64,000 bases of DNA from Cladosporium sp. IMV 00045 (lineage: Eukaryota; Ascomycota; Dothideomycetes; Cladosporiales; Cladosporiaceae). Positions within the stretch are counted from its first letter, which is position 1, and every line of letters starts with the position of its first letter. The DNA lies in NCBI GenBank assembly GCA_001931905.2, contig MSJI02000772.1, positions 35,501 to 99,500 on the forward strand. The letters are read 5' to 3'. A program made the translations under genes and the position numbers. Shown one piece after another: positions 41,933 to 52,487 of the stretch. The notes under the pieces were generated by a model. The model saw nothing but the letters and a program-made list of their open reading frames with translations, made no database searches and was not told the DNA's origin.

Positions 41933-44086
41933 TCAATCCTCGCGAGTCGTTCTCTTCTTCTTCTTGCCTCCCTTGCCTTTCACAGGCTTCTCAATCCCCT
42001 CCTCTTCGTCCGCCTTCAAAGCAAGCTCCTCCATCTGCCTCGCCAACTCATCACCATAATCACCCTCCTCTTCATTCTCATCCTCAAACTCCTCAAACTC
42101 CCCTCCCTCCCCCACCACATCCCCAATCCCCAACCACCCCTCCTCAACCGCCCACGCCACAATCTCCCCCGAGCGGCCCAAACTCCCTTCCTGCCCAATG
42201 ACCTCCGGATCCAACACCTCCTGCACTCTCAGCAGCGCGTCCTCCAACTCTCTCGCCCGCTTCCACCTCGCGTGCTCTTCGCGCTTGTACCGCTTGTTCG
42301 GCGCTTTGGTGCTGGAGGGCCAGTGCATTTGCTCCAGCAGCATGTAGAGCACGAAGTGCAGCCAGCACAGGTTCGTTTGCGGGTGGAATTGGCGCCATGA
42401 GCGGTTTGTGGTGCGCTCGATGGTGGCCATTTCTTCGGTTGAAGGAGGGCCGGGGGCGGGGTTTTCTTCGCTTTCTTCTGCTGAGTCGTCTGCTGACGTG
42501 CCGTCGTTGGGGAAGCTGGCGTAGGGTGTGGAGTAGTAGATGCATCCGCGCATGTAGCGGTAGATGTCGTATTGGTATTCCTCGGCGCTGTCGCCGTAGA
42601 AGAGGTGAGGGTCGTTGGCCAGGTCGATGTAGGCGACTTCGTCGCAGGTGAGGCCTTGTGCCTGGAGTGAGAGGGCTTCGGAGGCGGGTGTCATCGCGGC
42701 GCGGGAGACGGTGTAGTCGATCAGGGTTGCTTCGAAGGATGTGAAGCCGAAGGTTCTTGATATGTCGATGTTCGCTTCGACCACGGGTTCAGGCGTGCGG
42801 ACGCAGATGTTGCCGAGATGCAGGTCGCGGTGCTCGAATTCGGCTTCCTCCTCGCCCTTCGCGAGGGCAAGCACGACTTGCCAGAAAATATCCCAGACGA
42901 CCCAGATATTGCTGCTCACACCCTGAGCCACGAGTTTCTCCAGATCGGTGCCGGCGTCTTGCATCTCGATTACCGCCCAGAGTTGGTCCTTGTCGTAACT
43001 TGATTTCTTGGCCGGGTCGGGGAAGATGCTAAGTTCCTTCTTCGCGGCCTTTTGCGCGGCGTTGAACGCTTTGAAGGCTTCGGCGAAGAGGCCCGGTGGT
43101 CGACCTTGCAGCACTCGCAGGTCGCGGAAATGGGTGAAGCCGGGGATGTCGGAGAGGCGTTGGAGGAGTTTGAGTTCGCTCGCCACGTCGGTTGGGTTGG
43201 ACATGCTTTCTGCTTTCTCGAGGGCTTTTTCGCGGTCTTTCTTGCTTTTTGGTAGGGTTGTGGGAGGCTGTTTGAGTGCTATGACTTTGAGTACTGATTC
43301 GTCGTTTTTCGTGAGAGCGATTTCAGGATCCTCGGCGACTTCTGGATGGAGAGATAGGCGATAGACTTCGCCGAAGGAGGCTTCAGCGATCTTGACCAGG
43401 GTGAAATCGTCACTGATTCCGTTTGCCCAGTCTGAGAAGGATGATATGGGATGTGATGTTAATTCCAGCAAGGAGGCGCAATGCTCAGTGAAGCATTCTG
43501 TAGGCATGTCTGCTGAAGTGCGATTCGAAAGAGGTCCTTGGTACTTAGGAGCGAGCGGCGTTTTGCATTGGATTTCGGTCTTGTTGCCTGCCATTTGATT
43601 CTTTCCAATTTTCACAGGTACCTCTTCGGTCACTTCGCACGCAGAGTCTTTGGGACTTGGTGCTGGTGTTGGCGCCTTTGTTTGTTGTAGGTTGTCATCG
43701 CGCCGCTGAGAATGGACTTCATTCGCGGTGTCCAGAAATTCTACCTCATTCACCAACACTTCATCTTTCTGAGTTTTCGCCTTGGATTTCTTCTTTGTCT
43801 TGGGCTTTTCTGATTTTGCTTTTTGACCCTCTGGCACTTCAACATTCAGTACGGCATTGCCGTTAATCTCGCCCAGAGCCTTCCTATGCCGTACTGGCGA
43901 TCCTGCCTCTTTCTGTTGAGTTACAATTTCTGCATTGCTTTTCAGATGCTCTTGCGATCTTGATGAAGCTTTCTTGGGCGTTATGGTCTTGGTCTTCGTC
44001 CTGCTGTTATCCGGACTTGCGAAGATATTCGAGGCGGCACATGTTGCCTGTGAGCGTTTGCCGTAAACCGCCTGCTTTCGAGGCAT
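41933..44086 (-). CDS. Haspin-type histone H3 Thr3 kinase
   Basis: Intronless, 717 residues from the ATG at 44086. Haspin phosphorylates histone H3 on Thr3, which helps place the chromosomal passenger complex at centromeres in mitosis. Residues 1-215 are disordered and Lys-rich. The divergent kinase domain starts near 220 (FTLVKIAEASFGEVYRL), includes QLWAVIEMQDAGTDLEKL, the catalytic loop EHRDLHLGNIC with D421, and LIDYTVSRA with D457. DYT in place of DFG, together with HRDLHxGN, is diagnostic of haspins. The haspin C-lobe follows: LFYGDSAEEYQYDIYRYM, then TNLCWLHFVLYMLLEQM. After about 650 comes a very acidic stretch (EFEEFEDENEEEGDYGDE) and a Lys-rich end (KGKGGKKKKRTTRED), the latter a likely nuclear localisation signal. 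It is longer than the minimal fungal haspins. Confidence 0.93.
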   Translation of the reverse strand: MPRKQAVYGKRSQATCAASNIFASPDNSRTKTKTITPKKASSRSQEHLKSNAEIVTQQKEAGSPVRHRKALGEINGNAVLNVEVPEGQKAKSEKPKTKKKSKAKTQKDEVLVNEVEFLDTANEVHSQRRDDNLQQTKAPTPAPSPKDSACEVTEEVPVKIGKNQMAGNKTEIQCKTPLAPKYQGPLSNRTSADMPTECFTEHCASLLELTSHPISSFSDWANGISDDFTLVKIAEASFGEVYRLSLHPEVAEDPEIALTKNDESVLKVIALKQPPTTLPKSKKDREKALEKAESMSNPTDVASELKLLQRLSDIPGFTHFRDLRVLQGRPPGLFAEAFKAFNAAQKAAKKELSIFPDPAKKSSYDKDQLWAVIEMQDAGTDLEKLVAQGVSSNIWVVWDIFWQVVLALAKGEEEAEFEHRDLHLGNICVRTPEPVVEANIDISRTFGFTSFEATLIDYTVSRAAMTPASEALSLQAQGLTCDEVAYIDLANDPHLFYGDSAEEYQYDIYRYMRGCIYYSTPYASFPNDGTSADDSAEESEENPAPGPPSTEEMATIERTTNRSWRQFHPQTNLCWLHFVLYMLLEQMHWPSSTKAPNKRYKREEHARWKRARELEDALLRVQEVLDPEVIGQEGSLGRSGEIVAWAVEEGWLGIGDVVGEGGEFEEFEDENEEEGDYGDELARQMEELALKADEEEGIEKPVKGKGGKKKKRTTRED

Positions 44087-44661
44087 GATGATATCCAGAT
44101 CCAGTTGATTTGTAGGTCCAGAGATGCCAAAGAGACTTCCTTGTGGGCGGATATCGGAAAATGCTAAACTTGCATTTCTTCAACCCATGAAGTCACCTTC
44201 AAAACGTTGTTGATCCTGGGTTGGCGCAGCAACAGGCGGGGAAATTCCGCCGCTCACCACTCGCGACACCACTGAGACACATAGTGGTGAATACCTTACC
44301 TACTTGGAAACTATATGAATGTGTAAATGCGTGTAGACTACGGTTCCATATGGCAATCGTTTGAAGCTTCTCATGTGATCTGTTGTCTACAACCTTGGTC
44401 TTCGTTTTGAATAATACATTGCATATCGCTTTTTTCCTTATCTACCTGAAACTGGCTGGCTAGCCGAGCGCCAAGGGCAACCTCACTTTACACTTGTCTC
44501 CTTGAATAGCATAGTCTTCATTACTTCTATATAGAAGCCGTCTGGAAAGCTTCGGATTGAGCATCCGGATCGGGTCAATTTTACAAGCATTTTCCTGGAG
44601 ATCTGTCTTATATTTCTGCTGGATTTGGACGCGACGGTCAAGCTCTATACTATCTACCACC
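44087..44661. other. Divergent promoter region, haspin and membrane spermidine-synthase-like gene
   Basis: 575 bp between the two starts. The plus-strand frame remains open back to a TTG at 44557, but the first ATG (44662) has a near-ideal ACCACCATGG context. Confidence 0.5.
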
Positions 44662-46443
44662 ATGGCCCCGAAAAAGGCGAAGCCTACAAAGGCTACCGAA
44701 GATGCTACACCAGCATTCTCGGAGAAACAGACTTGGACCGGTGTTCCGGAAGGTCTGAAAGACATGGGCACCTCGACGGTGCTAATCGTTCTGGCTGCCA
44801 TCACCTCACGTATCTCCCAACTGTCTCTGGCCCCGGTCTACGGCAGCATACCTTCGAGCGTGAACCATCGAGCAGCCATCGCGGCCAGTGCTTTGATCGG
44901 ATGGACCACACAATGGTACTGGAGGCCCAAGAATGGGCAGCTTCTGCAGTTCCTTCCGCTATGGGCAGTCTTCGCGCCTGTCCTTACATGCCTTTCTTTC
45001 CAGTTCAGCGATGACTTAGGTCTGGTCTGGGGGCCTGTTGTGGGAGGATTCCTCAGCTGCCATTCAATTGTCATTCCCTTGATGTATGCTGCCGCAATGC
45101 ACTACGACGATCCCAATGTTTCGCAGACATCTTCCGGTCCGCTGGCGCACCTCTTCTCTGGTATTCCATCCCTTGGCCTCTTCCTTTTGCTTGACTGGTA
45201 TATTCCCGGGCCGGTTACGACGTTCATTAGCACCTGGTCTCACCTCAATCCGTTCAATGCCCATCTCATCGTCGCTCTTTACACTGCGCTACTTCTTACG
45301 GAGCGTCGCACTGTCATCATCGCAACCATCGCGCTCGCCACCGTCCTTGGTCTCGTCAGTCCTTACAGCAGCGGCCCAATCTCTACTTCAATGCTGGAGT
45401 CCACTCTCAACTCCCAGAACTGGACACTCCTCACCCGACAATGGAGCAACACCGGCTACCTGAGCATTCTCGGGAACACGGACGCCAACTACCGCGTGAT
45501 GCGCTGCGACCACAGCCTCCTCGGCGGCGAATGGCAACTGACCCCCCAGCGCCGCTCTCAAGGCTGGAAAATCTCCGAATCCATCTACGCCGCATTCCAC
45601 ATGCTCGAAGCCGTCCGCTTGATGGAAATCGAGCCAAAGATTGAAGACGCCTCAGCGCAAGCTCTAGTCATCGGCCTCGGGATCGGCACCGCGCCCAAAG
45701 CCCTGATCGGCCACGGAATCAACACGACCATCGTCGAACTCGACCCTGCCGTCCACACTCTCGCCACAAGCTACTTCTCCCTCCCCTCAAACCACACAGC
45801 CGTCCTGACCGACGCCATCGCCTGGGTAAACTCCCAAGCCCACCCCCAACCACCTTCCGACGAAGAACCCACCCTCTCCACCCCCGAAATCAAACAATAC
45901 GACTACATCATCCACGACGTCTTCACCGGCGGCGCCGAGCCCCTCCCCCTCTTCACGACCAGCTTCCTCTCATCTCTTCGCTCCCTGCTCAAACCCAACG
46001 GCGTCGCCGCCCTCAACTACGCCGGCGACCTGACCCTGCCCCTCACGTCCAAAGTCCTCAACACCATCGACCTCGCCTTCGACCGCAACTGCGCTCTGTA
46101 CCGGGACAGCGCGCCGCCACCCAAAAACGCACAAACCTCCCAGCCCGAAGAAGAAAGCGGCAATTTCGCAAACTACATCCTCTTCTGCCGCAACTCCCCC
46201 GGTCCCATCGCGTTCCGCCAGCCGACGCAGGCGGATTTCTTGGGCAGTATCAGCCGCAAGCAGCATTTGTTCCCGAGGAAGGAGTACGCGGTGGAGTTCC
46301 CGCTGAGGGGCACGGAGAGGGCAGGAGAGGTTTTGGTGGATGAAGAGGTGGGCGGGTGGAAGAGGGAGCAGGAGGAGAGCGCGGGGAGGCATTGGGGGAT
46401 TATGAGGGTTGTGCTGCCGGGGGGTGTTTGGGGGTTGTATTGA
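44662..46443 (+). CDS. Multi-pass membrane protein with spermidine-synthase-like domain
   Basis: Intronless, 593 residues from the ATG at 44662. The start opens MAPKKAKPTKATEDATPAF. Residues about 38-260 contain six or seven hydrophobic segments, for example STVLIVLAAITSRISQL, LLQFLPLWAVFAPVLTCLSF, IPSLGLFLLLDWYIPGPV and TVIIATIALATVLGLV. The C-terminal half has a Rossmann methyltransferase/polyamine-synthase pattern: ALVIGLGIGTAPKALIGHG from about residue 334, TTIVELDPAVHTLATSYF with the acidic ribose-binding position, DAIAWV, and YDYIIHDVFTGGAEPLPLF followed by SFLSSLRSLLKPNGV. Spermidine synthase transfers aminopropyl groups from decarboxylated AdoMet to putrescine, but membrane-linked relatives are of unknown activity. 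I infer an AdoMet-binding domain facing one side of a membrane, substrate unknown. Confidence 0.85.
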   Translation: MAPKKAKPTKATEDATPAFSEKQTWTGVPEGLKDMGTSTVLIVLAAITSRISQLSLAPVYGSIPSSVNHRAAIAASALIGWTTQWYWRPKNGQLLQFLPLWAVFAPVLTCLSFQFSDDLGLVWGPVVGGFLSCHSIVIPLMYAAAMHYDDPNVSQTSSGPLAHLFSGIPSLGLFLLLDWYIPGPVTTFISTWSHLNPFNAHLIVALYTALLLTERRTVIIATIALATVLGLVSPYSSGPISTSMLESTLNSQNWTLLTRQWSNTGYLSILGNTDANYRVMRCDHSLLGGEWQLTPQRRSQGWKISESIYAAFHMLEAVRLMEIEPKIEDASAQALVIGLGIGTAPKALIGHGINTTIVELDPAVHTLATSYFSLPSNHTAVLTDAIAWVNSQAHPQPPSDEEPTLSTPEIKQYDYIIHDVFTGGAEPLPLFTTSFLSSLRSLLKPNGVAALNYAGDLTLPLTSKVLNTIDLAFDRNCALYRDSAPPPKNAQTSQPEEESGNFANYILFCRNSPGPIAFRQPTQADFLGSISRKQHLFPRKEYAVEFPLRGTERAGEVLVDEEVGGWKREQEESAGRHWGIMRVVLPGGVWGLY

Positions 46444-47201
46444 GATTGGCTTTGATTTGAGAATCGGTTGGCGTGCTGTGTTGTGCTCGCGCACTTTGGA
46501 AAAGAATGTCCGTTCGTTTCTTCTGGATTGTCGATTTAGTGTGCTAGATATGCGCTGGATAGATACATGCACGTTGTTCCGAAATCCTATGCATTTCAGC
46601 ATTTGCCCGAGTCTCAGAGGAGAATTATGCCACACTCGCGTGAGAGAGATGAACCACTGGACACGCGTGCTTGCTGTTAAAACTGAACATTCATTCATAA
46701 AAACGCTAAAAGCTAATTCCATCCATCCCCATCTTTCCCAAGCACCTTCGCAACATATTGGAGTTCGAACTTCAGAAACAAGAAACCTCTTGCCCCGACC
46801 GCCGTCCTTTCTCTCATAGCTTTTAGTGTGTGCGCACTTCCCACCCAGAAAAGGGAGAAAGAGAGAAAAGGAAAGGAAAAGGAAAACCCGAGGCATCCCA
46901 ATGCAAGCGCTAAATTTTCCAGTAATAAAGAGTTAGAAGATAGAAGGGGTAAGAAGATGTCAAAAAACGCGTGATTTTCCTTTTTTGAACGCCCAGCTCC
47001 GCCCACGCGAAATGCAAGATGGGACAGGCAGAAGACCACGCGTGTTTTCAAAAAGAGAATGTGGAGAAGAAGAATAGTAAAACGAGCACTTCGCGAGATA
47101 CTCGCGTGGTGGTCTTACATCAACCCCGTCTCAGCGACCACAAACGCGACAGCATTCGCGACCATCAAGCGCAACCGCCCCAAGACCCAAATAGCCGGGT
47201 T
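46444..47201. other. Convergent 3' intergenic region
   Basis: 758 bp between the spermidine-synthase-like gene and the kinase gene. AT-richer with A/T tracts near 46850-46990. It holds both 3' UTRs; no other gene seen. Confidence 0.45.
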
Positions 47202-49067
47202 CTACCCCTTGAAGTCGCCGTTCTTCTTCTTCCTGTCGGGCGGCACGTGGTCGTGGCGCACCTTCTTCTCGCGCGTCTTGATGTCGTCCGAGTAGCCGGC
47301 CTGCTGGCAGCAGGGCCAGGGCCCGCCCAGCTCCGGGTTGCGGTCGCTGACGACCTCGACCGCGTCGCCGATCTTCCACCGCCGCTCCGGGTCCGGGTGC
47401 AGCATGCCGAAGATCATGTTGCGCGGGGCGATGGCGAATTTCTTGGAGAAAGCCACCTTTGGCAAGGGACCGTCCGGGCTGATGCGCCCTTTGTCGCCGG
47501 GTCGGTCGGCGAGCCATTCTGACCAGCTGTCGTTGAAGGTGGCGTAGGATTTGCAGTCCGGTGAGGCGGATTCCCACGGCGTGCCGATGAAGTGGAGGGA
47601 GAGGTAGACGATTGCGCAGCTCCAGACGTCGACGCAGCGGGGGTCGTAGTCTTGCTGGCGGGAGATGATCTCAGGGGCCATGTACGGCTTCGATCCAACC
47701 ATGCCGGGTTTGCAGAGGCGGATTGGCTCTTCCTCGTCAATGATGCTGGGACGACGGCAGCTGCGGACACCAGGGTGAAGACCGCAGAACACTTCGCTCG
47801 TGCCGAAGTCTGCAATCTTCAGGCAGCCATCGTGTGTTACGAGGAGGTTCTCGGACTTGAGGTCGCGGTGAGCAATCCCGCGGGAGTGCAGGTAGTCAAC
47901 CCCACGAACCAATTGCTTGAACATGCAGTCCTTGAGTTCCGGGGTCATGTATCTCTTCACGATCAGGTCGTTGAGATCACCGAGGTCGCAGAATTGCATG
48001 ACGTGAAACCAGGTTGTGCCAGATTTGCATAGGTGGAAGGTTCCGACAATATTGGGATGATCGCAAGATTTAGAGATGGCGTATTCGGACTTGATCTTGC
48101 GAATGTAGTCTTGCTGGGTTTCTTCTTCGCTGTCCCAAGGTCTGAATTCCTTAACAGCGAAAATCTTACTACTCTCCGCGGCCGTTTTTGATTTCATGAC
48201 CTGGACTTCAGCAGCGCCGCCCTCGCCGATCTTCTTCTTGTTCATACGCGAGAGAGTGTTAAAATGCTCTTCCAGTCGACATTCGTCCACGTAAAGCTGG
48301 TCGGGAATTTGCACGGAGAGTCGTCGGGCCTTGGAACCTACACCAGCATCCACACCTTCCGCGTAGTCACCACCCTCAGTCTCTCGGAAGTAAATACTAG
48401 ATCGTCTGCCTCGAGTGCCTGTGGAGCTGTTTCTTCTGGCACGGGGCCTGAACTCCCCATCGGCCTCGTTTCCGTGTTCGTCCACGAACCGTATGCGTGC
48501 TGTTGAGCCGGCTCGCGATGCTGTAGTTTGGGCTGTGTGTGCGGAACCGTTGGTAGCGACTCGCTCTACGCTCGACATGCCTGACATTCCAGAATCATGC
48601 GCGCCGTCGGTGTTGTTGGCGTTCGAGTCGCTTCGGCGCATTGCACTCTTTTGTGCAGTAGGGATGGCATTTTGAAAGCCATTCTGTTGTTGGGAAGTTT
48701 GCGCATTGTCGAAGTATCCAGTTGCTCCAGGTAAAGGTTTCCTGGGAATGTCCTTTGAGGGCTTTGTTGGCTTCGAGGGCGATACAGGGGGATCCGTGGC
48801 TCTCTTCGCGGGCGTGCTCCTAGGTGGGTTCTGGTCGGCGGTGCTGGTGCTGGAGGATGGTGTATTCCGAGACTGGTCGTGGTCATTGATGGTGCTTGAA
48901 GCCGAACTTGTTTGCGATTCATCGCTGTCGCCGCCCTTGCGATGCTTGCCGAATCTTTTACTAATAAAACTCAGGCGATTCTTTGGGCTTGCCTTTTCCA
49001 GTTCTGGCCGAGGTTGGTCGCCTCTGTGACCGAAGCCAGTGCTGGCGCGTTGCAAGATTGCCGGCAT
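47202..49067 (-). CDS. Ser/Thr kinase of the Hal4/Sat4 (Npr1/Hal5) group
   Basis: Intronless, 621 residues from the ATG at 49067. Residues 1-270 are disordered and rich in Ser, Thr, Asn and Arg, with RxxS-type sites. The kinase domain runs from about 285 to 585: KIGEGGAAEVQVMKS as glycine loop, FAVKEFRPW with the ATP lysine, IAHRDLKSENLL with D402, and IADFGTSEVF with D420. An insert precedes MVGSKPYMAPEIISRQQDYD, and DVWSCAIVYLSLHFIGTPWE follows. The C-terminal tail GPWPCCQQAGYSDD then REKKVRHDHVPPDRKKK is typical of filamentous-fungal Hal4/Sat4-like kinases. In yeast these stabilise plasma-membrane transporters such as Trk1 and nutrient permeases, adjusting potassium and amino-acid uptake. 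The role here is inferred from the family. Confidence 0.9.
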   Translation of the reverse strand: MPAILQRASTGFGHRGDQPRPELEKASPKNRLSFISKRFGKHRKGGDSDESQTSSASSTINDHDQSRNTPSSSTSTADQNPPRSTPAKRATDPPVSPSKPTKPSKDIPRKPLPGATGYFDNAQTSQQQNGFQNAIPTAQKSAMRRSDSNANNTDGAHDSGMSGMSSVERVATNGSAHTAQTTASRAGSTARIRFVDEHGNEADGEFRPRARRNSSTGTRGRRSSIYFRETEGGDYAEGVDAGVGSKARRLSVQIPDQLYVDECRLEEHFNTLSRMNKKKIGEGGAAEVQVMKSKTAAESSKIFAVKEFRPWDSEEETQQDYIRKIKSEYAISKSCDHPNIVGTFHLCKSGTTWFHVMQFCDLGDLNDLIVKRYMTPELKDCMFKQLVRGVDYLHSRGIAHRDLKSENLLVTHDGCLKIADFGTSEVFCGLHPGVRSCRRPSIIDEEEPIRLCKPGMVGSKPYMAPEIISRQQDYDPRCVDVWSCAIVYLSLHFIGTPWESASPDCKSYATFNDSWSEWLADRPGDKGRISPDGPLPKVAFSKKFAIAPRNMIFGMLHPDPERRWKIGDAVEVVSDRNPELGGPWPCCQQAGYSDDIKTREKKVRHDHVPPDRKKKNGDFKG

Positions 49068-52000
49068 TGTGACGTTTTGGTGGTGAGGTGCAGACGTGAT
49101 TTGCTAATCGTGCGCTTGCGCGCTACAAGACAGAGATGATGCTCTGAATTGATTTAGTCTAGTAAAAATTCAGACGGACGGATGCTATGCGACTGTGTCA
49201 CTGCGGGAATTATTGGCAGCTGTGGTGTGAAGTTGCGCCCGCAGGTATGGACCAGAGTCGCACAGAGGTGGACGGGGAGGAGGGATCGGGATTTGGCTCG
49301 CAGGCCGCCAACGTCACCTGCGGCTGGAAGTGCGCTCTAGCACACCCAGGGTGAGAGGTGGGAGGAGAAAGAGGGTAGGTAACAGAAAGCGGCGTATTCC
49401 TTGCCGCGCTTCGCTTGATAGGGCCGGGTTTGGATTGCGCAGAAGGCTTCCAGAAGGCGCCACCTGAGTAGTAGCGCAGTCGCGAAGTGTGCCGCGCGAT
49501 GCGGGCGATGTGACAAGCGACAGGGTAGCACTCGGTACGAGAGTACTGCGAAGTTGTTACTCGACTTGCCCTTGTAGGTAGGTAGGCTTCGGCCGAGCAA
49601 GTCAAAGAAGAATGTGTGCGGCTTGAGTTAGCGTCGGCGTGCCTTATCGCGTGGCGTGATAGGCAGCGGGGTTGATTGGTAAAAGGGCCTCCAGTGAGTT
49701 CTTCCAAAGCGTATGTGGAAGAAGAGAGGAAATTAGGGACCGGATTGCCTGGTGTAGAAGGTGTATAAAGGTGAAGGGCCGAATATGTATTGCAAAGATA
49801 GTGGTACTGCAATAGTGATGCCCGGCGGAGGGTGGTGCTGGTTAAAGTCGGCGCACCAGACACGAGGGCAAGGGCGTTGTGTGGAGGGAGTGCACAAGCA
49901 AGATGATGCAGGCCAGCGATCACGGCCAAGAGGTTGGAGGCTTGCACTGACTGGCGGCTTGCTTGCGTGCGAATGAGTGGATACTTGCAGAAGATCGCTG
50001 TTCTTGGTGGTGTTGAGTGACTGGGATGGTTGGTGGTGGTAGTCGTGGTAAAGTGGTGGTGGAGGAGGCTAACGTGTTGCGCAGGCCAGGGAGAATCTCA
50101 GTCTTGTGTGGTATTGAAGGAGACGTAGTACGGTAGAAGAACAGCAGCAGCAGAAGAGAAGAAAGGCAGGTGGAAAGACGGACGAGCACAGTAGAGTAGA
50201 GCAGACGGAGGGTGGACAGACAACCAGAGCGGAGGCCGATGTGCCGTGTGCACAAGGAGAGGGTAGATTCGTTGCAAAAGACTTTCTTTACAAAACCACA
50301 CACAACAGGGACAATTGCCTTTCGCTGCACCAGGACCGGGGCGCGAGAGAGGAAGAGACTACCGCCAACCACTGGAACTAATCAACTAATGGGATACTCA
50401 TCAGAATTGCGCATGTCCTCGGCATCTCTGCCCGCGCTCGACTGGCCACCGGCCCCAACGAAAGAGAGTGAGAGCGCGAGAGGATGCCCGCGCGCTCGAG
50501 CAAGCGCCAACTGCATCATCCCAATTGCTGCTCGCCCGCCCGCCCCCAATCCTCCGCTGGCCGATTGGCGATTTCGCGATGGCTCCGGATGATTTCCTCT
50601 GACCTCTCTGTTATTAATCGGACGAAATTTTCGTCGATTGATCGTGCTCACGACTACGCAATGACATCTTGCCGTCCAATCATACGTGACACAAGAACAA
50701 CTCTTCTGCTCTCCCCCCGCCAAACACATCACATCTCATCCATCGCGTCCATCCTGACTCGACCACTCGCCCTCTCCGTGCCCAACTGATTGTGCCCCAT
50801 GTGGCCCCACGAAAACTGCCTTGATTTTTTGACCCTATCCTGTCACCAGCACAGCCTCTCTGCAATCCTCGCATCCCCTCAAGAGAGTCCTACAAGCGTA
50901 ACGAGCGCGCAAAACTTCCTTTCTTTGCCCTCACCCCCCAGTTCCCGGCCAATGCTCGCCCAGCCCAGCCTTGTCTCACGCCGTGCACTTGGCGGCCCAA
51001 ATGTCCCTCACAATTGACTCCAACATCCCCGGCGCCAGATCTGGGGAATTTGGGGATTGAGGAGGAGGAGCGAGCACAGCAGGGAATGTAGCAGAGCCCG
51101 GACACGGCTGCGTGTGGTTCCCGGGGAGTAGGTAATGCTGTCATTATGCACAAGCCAGTAGAGCAGGGGAGGATGGCGATGCCAGTGGTGCTTTTGCTTT
51201 GCTTAGCAGTTGCCGAAGCCTCTGTTCGGGATTGGCTCGTTCAGGGATACTACTGACTACTACCTGCCTGACCTTTCCTGCTGCTACTGTCATGATTCAA
51301 CCCAACTCTTTGACCACCTCTTGTGTATGCGGGAATACATCATGTTGGCAATCTCCACATGTTCATGCCCAGGTCCCATAGAAAATCCAACAGACAATCC
51401 ATACACGTACCAACCGACACAAACATACGTTCTCCCAAAGCACCAGAAACCATCACATAGCTCTCCAGCATTGGCGAAACATCCACCTGCGCGTTCCAGG
51501 CCTACTAGGCTTGAGTAAGAGGTCTCACCACAAAATTCTCTAAGCCTCATCGCATCAATGCAATTGGAAGCCCTCAGCTTATCTCAACACGAACAAAAAA
51601 TCTCACGCCATCAAATCACTTGCATGCACAACGGCCCGCGCACGACGAGTTATCGCATCCAAGAATAAAGTTCCGTCACACGATTTTTAGAGTCCGTTGA
51701 TAATCCCAAGATCCTCCTCTGCCCATAAAGCCAAGCTTCACAATTCACTCTATCCGTGCAGTGCTTGAATACATGGACAGCTTTGCTTGATTGCGTGTTC
51801 GCTGCAGTGCCCTCGTAGGAGCGGTGAGAATATCGCCTACGTCGTGCCAAGTAGGCCATCCGTCCAAGAGATTGAAAAAGGGATATAGTTACTCTGGCCA
51901 AATCAAAATTCGGCGACGATACACTCAGACTCCTCCCTAACCCCAGCCTCTTGACGCTTACGTTGCCCCGAAGGACGATCAAAAATTGGCATGCATGCCA

Positions 52001-52487
52001 GGCACGCTATTCTGCGAGACACGACGTCCGCGATCTTCTCGTGCGGTGTTGTCGCTTGCGTACGCTTTTCTCTGGCGCGCGGAACCCACTCGCCAGGTAG
52101 GAGGGCTACGATTGTTATCAGCGGGCATCAGGTGTTGGTCTTTGGGTGCCTAAAGATGGTGATGTGTCTCTTGCTTGGCGGGATCTTCGTGAAAAAGAGA
52201 TAGCGAGCAGGCCTGACTGGGCGTGATGAAGTTTGGACCGTATCTTCTACCGTCCTGCTGGGATGTGTTGCGAGATGGTGTACTTGTTTACCTAGGGTAT
52301 CCGATGCCGCTCGGAGTCGACTCCTGTGACGTGACAGCAGCTTGGTATTTCTTGAGGTTCGAGGACAATTGATACCACACCGGTCTGGAAAAACGGACAT
52401 GATATAAACTAGGACTGGAGCCTCGCATACAGCTAAACGAAGTACTAAAAAGAAAAAAGATCCACCAAATCCCAAACATCCCATCTA
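49068..52487. other. 3.4-kb gene-free region
   Basis: It lies between the kinase start (leftward) and the MCC alpha stop. Most of it is plausibly the promoter and long leader of the kinase. It contains a TAGG run near 49575, GTGGTGG runs near 50030, and chance frames. The largest, 245 codons at 49210-49947 on the minus strand, begins at GTG and contains no ATG. No RNA gene was found. Confidence 0.45.

Noticed and set aside
45970..46896. 308-codon antisense frame over the end of the spermidine-synthase-like gene
   Set aside because: Half of it is a shadow of the real gene and the rest lies in the 3' flank; no motif.
49210..49947. 245-codon open frame on the minus strand with a signal-peptide-like start
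   Set aside because: It begins at GTG, has no ATG anywhere, shows no domain, and lies in a leader region.
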